Part shown: one piece after another, positions 5,133 to 6,808 of the stretch
Position numbering within the stretch: position 1 is the first letter of the stretch
Layout: each line of letters opens with the position of its first letter
Assembly: GCA_030834835.1 (NCBI GenBank)
Contig: JAUQXD010000466.1
Coordinates: forward strand, 1 to 6,808
Reading direction: 5' to 3'
DNA length: 6,808 nt
Source of the DNA: Thermoflexales bacterium
GTDB taxonomy: Bacteria > Chloroflexota > Anaerolineae > Fen-1058
Notes under the pieces: model-generated
Told to the model about the DNA's origin: nothing
Database searches by the model: none
What the model saw: the letters and a program-made list of their open reading frames with translations, nothing else
Program-made: the position numbers and the translations under genes

Positions 5133-6808
5133 GTCTCTGCCGCTTCTTCCAGCGACAATCCCCGCCCCTTTTCCCACGCCTGATCGAACGTCGCTCGATC
5201 GAGTTGCTCACGCGCCTTCGTCACCGCCTGATTCAGCAACCGCTGCTCCGGTCGATCGAGCGGCCATTGCAGCGTCTTCGATAAGGCCGTCACCGCGCCT
5301 GCGATTTCGACGGCGCGCACCAGTTGATCTGTCACGCCGAGCCAACCACCCAGCCCCGCCAGCGTATGCAGCAAGCCGCGTTTGTCGCCCAACTCACGGC
5401 GACGTTTGAGGCTGTCAAAGTAATAGCCGCGTGCCTCATCGGCCTGCCCCTGAATCAACGTCACATTGCCCAGACTATTCAGCGCCGACGCGACCAGGCG
5501 CGGATCTTTCAGCTTCGCCAACTGCGCCAGCGCCGCTTCATAGCGCGACTGCGCCGCGGCCCAGTCTTCACATTGAAAATCCACATTGCCCAGATTAATC
5601 AGATTGATGGCCACACCGCGCGTATCGCCCAATTCGCGCCGCAGCGTCAATGACGCTTCGTAATACGCGCGCGCCGTGCCATAGTCGTCCTGCTCGCTGG
5701 CGATGATGCCCAGATTGTTCAGCGCCGCGCCTTGCCCGCGTTTGTCGCCAAAGGCCCGCCGCACCGCCAGACTCTCTTCATATAATTGCCGCGCCCGCTC
5801 ACGATTGCCGCGCTCCACGGCGATGTAGCCCAGACTGTTCAGCGTCACCGCGATGCCCAGCTGATCGCCCGCCGCGCGCCGCAGCGCCAGACTATCTTCA
5901 CACATCGCCTCCGCTTCGGCCACGAAGCCGCGTGCGTGCGCCACGTAGCCTAAGCTGTTCAGCGCGTGCGATAACCCGCGCCGATCACCGCACGCGCGAT
6001 AATGATTGATGGCCGCGCTCAGGTGCGCGTACGCCGTGGCGAAATCGCCTTCATACGCGGCCACGCGCCCCAATCCGCTCAACGCATCGGCGATGCCCGC
6101 CGGATCATTCAAGTCGCGCCGCAAGTGCAGGCTTTCCTCATACAATGCCTGCGCCGTCGTTTGACCGTAGTCCTCGGCCAACAGGCCCGCCGCGCTCAAC
6201 ATCGCCGCGCGCCAACTTTGCTGCTCAGCGGACAGCGTGTCCTTCGTCCGCGTCAATGCCGCAGTGACCCAACGCTGTCCTTCGCTCCAATGGCCGCGCA
6301 CGTTCCAGTACCAGCCCAGCGCCGCGCACAACTGCCACACCGCATCCGGCTCGATTTGCTCAGCCGCCCACGTCAACGCCGCGCGCAAGTTATCGTGATC
6401 GATTTCCAACCGATCGAGTTGCACCTTCTCGTGCGGTCCGCCCCACGCCCGATCGGCCTGCTGCGCGACCGCGAGAAAATGGCGGGCGTGATCGGCGCGC
6501 ACCCGATCGAGTTGGCCCCTGCTCGACAGTTGATCGCGCGCGTAATCGCGCATCATTTCCAGCAGGCCGTAGCGCCCGTCGGCGTACTTGATCAGGCTCT
6601 TGTCTACCAGTGATTGCAGCAGTTCTTCGGTTTGATCGAAGTGCGCGATCGCCGTCAACGCCTCAATATCGAAGCCGCCCGGAAAAATGCCGCACACGTC
6701 GAAGACGTGTTGCTCTTCCGGCGTAAGCAGGTGATACGACCAATCGATCGCGCCGCGCAGCGTTTGCTGGCGCGGTGATCGATCGCGCCACGCACCTTGT
6801 AATGAAGG
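5114..6808 (-). CDS. AfsR/LuxR-family NB-ARC ATPase with TPR array, C-terminal part (5' end off window)
   Basis: The frame is open to the right edge, giving 564 residues of a larger protein. Numbered from the edge, residues 12-50 contain PRQQTLRGAIDWSYHLLTPEE and FDVCGIFPGGFDIEA. This is the winged-helix segment that follows the NB-ARC ATPase in AfsR-type regulators and large LuxR-like signalling proteins. A helical region with LLEMMRDYARDQL follows, then eight TPR-like 40-residue units between about 203 and 490, with consensus ALNSLG...G....A...YEESL.LRRELGD. The end (DQAWEKGRGLSLEEA) is the usual closing segment of these proteins, so the 3' end is natural apart from a repeat-derived TMTNDQ. 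The Walker motifs and the N-terminal effector domain (SARP, HTH, kinase or other) are outside the window, so its output is unknown. Such proteins act as STAND switches: TPRs sense and NB-ARC oligomerises. The internal GTG at 6697 is not the start, because homology runs through it. Confidence 0.9.
   Translation of the reverse strand, partial: PSLQGAWRDRSPRQQTLRGAIDWSYHLLTPEEQHVFDVCGIFPGGFDIEALTAIAHFDQTEELLQSLVDKSLIKYADGRYGLLEMMRDYARDQLSSRGQLDRVRADHARHFLAVAQQADRAWGGPHEKVQLDRLEIDHDNLRAALTWAAEQIEPDAVWQLCAALGWYWNVRGHWSEGQRWVTAALTRTKDTLSAEQQSWRAAMLSAAGLLAEDYGQTTAQALYEESLHLRRDLNDPAGIADALSGLGRVAAYEGDFATAYAHLSAAINHYRACGDRRGLSHALNSLGYVAHARGFVAEAEAMCEDSLALRRAAGDQLGIAVTLNSLGYIAVERGNRERARQLYEESLAVRRAFGDKRGQGAALNNLGIIASEQDDYGTARAYYEASLTLRRELGDTRGVAINLINLGNVDFQCEDWAAAQSRYEAALAQLAKLKDPRLVASALNSLGNVTLIQGQADEARGYYFDSLKRRRELGDKRGLLHTLAGLGGWLGVTDQLVRAVEIAGAVTALSKTLQWPLDRPEQRLLNQAVTKAREQLDRATFDQAWEKGRGLSLEEAAETMTNDQ
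5340..6200 (-). repeat. Eight tandem TPR-coding units in exact 120-bp register
   Basis: A cccaga(c/t)tgttcagcgc-like segment, encoding the reverse-strand LNSLG(Y/N) helix start, recurs at 5349, 5469, 5589, 5709, 5829, 5949, 6069 and 6189, always exactly 120 bp apart with no insertion or deletion. The central units (5469-5949) are the most alike in DNA; the outer units are more diverged. This points to growth by internal duplication of a 40-codon unit. Confidence 0.85.

Noticed and set aside
6002..6613. Plus-strand open frame of 203 codons opposite the TPR gene
   Set aside because: It is rich in R, Q and A with no domain; an antisense shadow of the TPR repeats.
6695..6697. GTG at 6697 as the start of the TPR protein
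   Set aside because: The frame continues to the window edge with the conserved winged-helix sequence TLRGAIDWSY, so the GTG codes for an internal valine.

Overview
The window is about 60% GC and tightly packed with genes of bacterial type. It carries a radical SAM maturase of the tungsten-oxidoreductase type, a YafY-like WYL regulator, a PhoR/VicK-like kinase and a large AfsR-like NB-ARC/TPR protein. It also has interspersed 'cacgaagga'-type and 'aatgaccaatgacaa'-type intergenic repeats and an excess of the palindrome CGATCG. This mix resembles a chromosome of Chloroflexota (Anaerolineae or a related class), but that is inference from gene content; no rRNA or other marker gene is present.

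Layout. (1) 1-58: an intergenic 9-nt-period repeat. (2) 98-1354 (+): an AbrB-like domain fused to a radical SAM/SPASM enzyme, probably the maturase of a tungsten-dependent aldehyde ferredoxin oxidoreductase whose gene would lie off the left edge. (3) 1369-2596 (-): a compact three-gene operon (VOC/glyoxalase-fold protein, NIPSNAP protein, DUF1579-like protein) with a 9-bp gap and an 8-bp overlap. An unrecognised 43-codon reading frame (2684-2815) lies upstream of it on the same strand. (4) 2862-3809 (+): a WYL-domain regulator transcribed divergently from the operon and its most likely local controller. (5) 3875-5059 (+): a single-pass membrane histidine kinase with a cytoplasmic PAS-like region and no response regulator beside it. 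(6) 5014-5132: a cluster of direct and inverted repeats at a convergent gene junction that encodes parts of both flanking protein C-termini. (7) 5114-6808 (-): the 3' part of an AfsR/LuxR-family NB-ARC ATPase with eight TPR-like units in exact 120-bp register; its 5' end is off the right edge.

Two plus-strand genes (WYL regulator and kinase) have a good -10 hexamer 6-7 nt before the ATG, the arrangement expected for leaderless mRNAs. The minus-strand operon and the radical SAM gene instead have Shine-Dalgarno sequences. I see no CRISPR array, tRNA, transposase, phage gene or defence cassette. No wholly new system is evident. The points most worth a second look are the AbrB-radical SAM fusion, the 43-codon frame, the repeat-derived shared C-terminal peptide, the leaderless promoters and the CGATCG excess.
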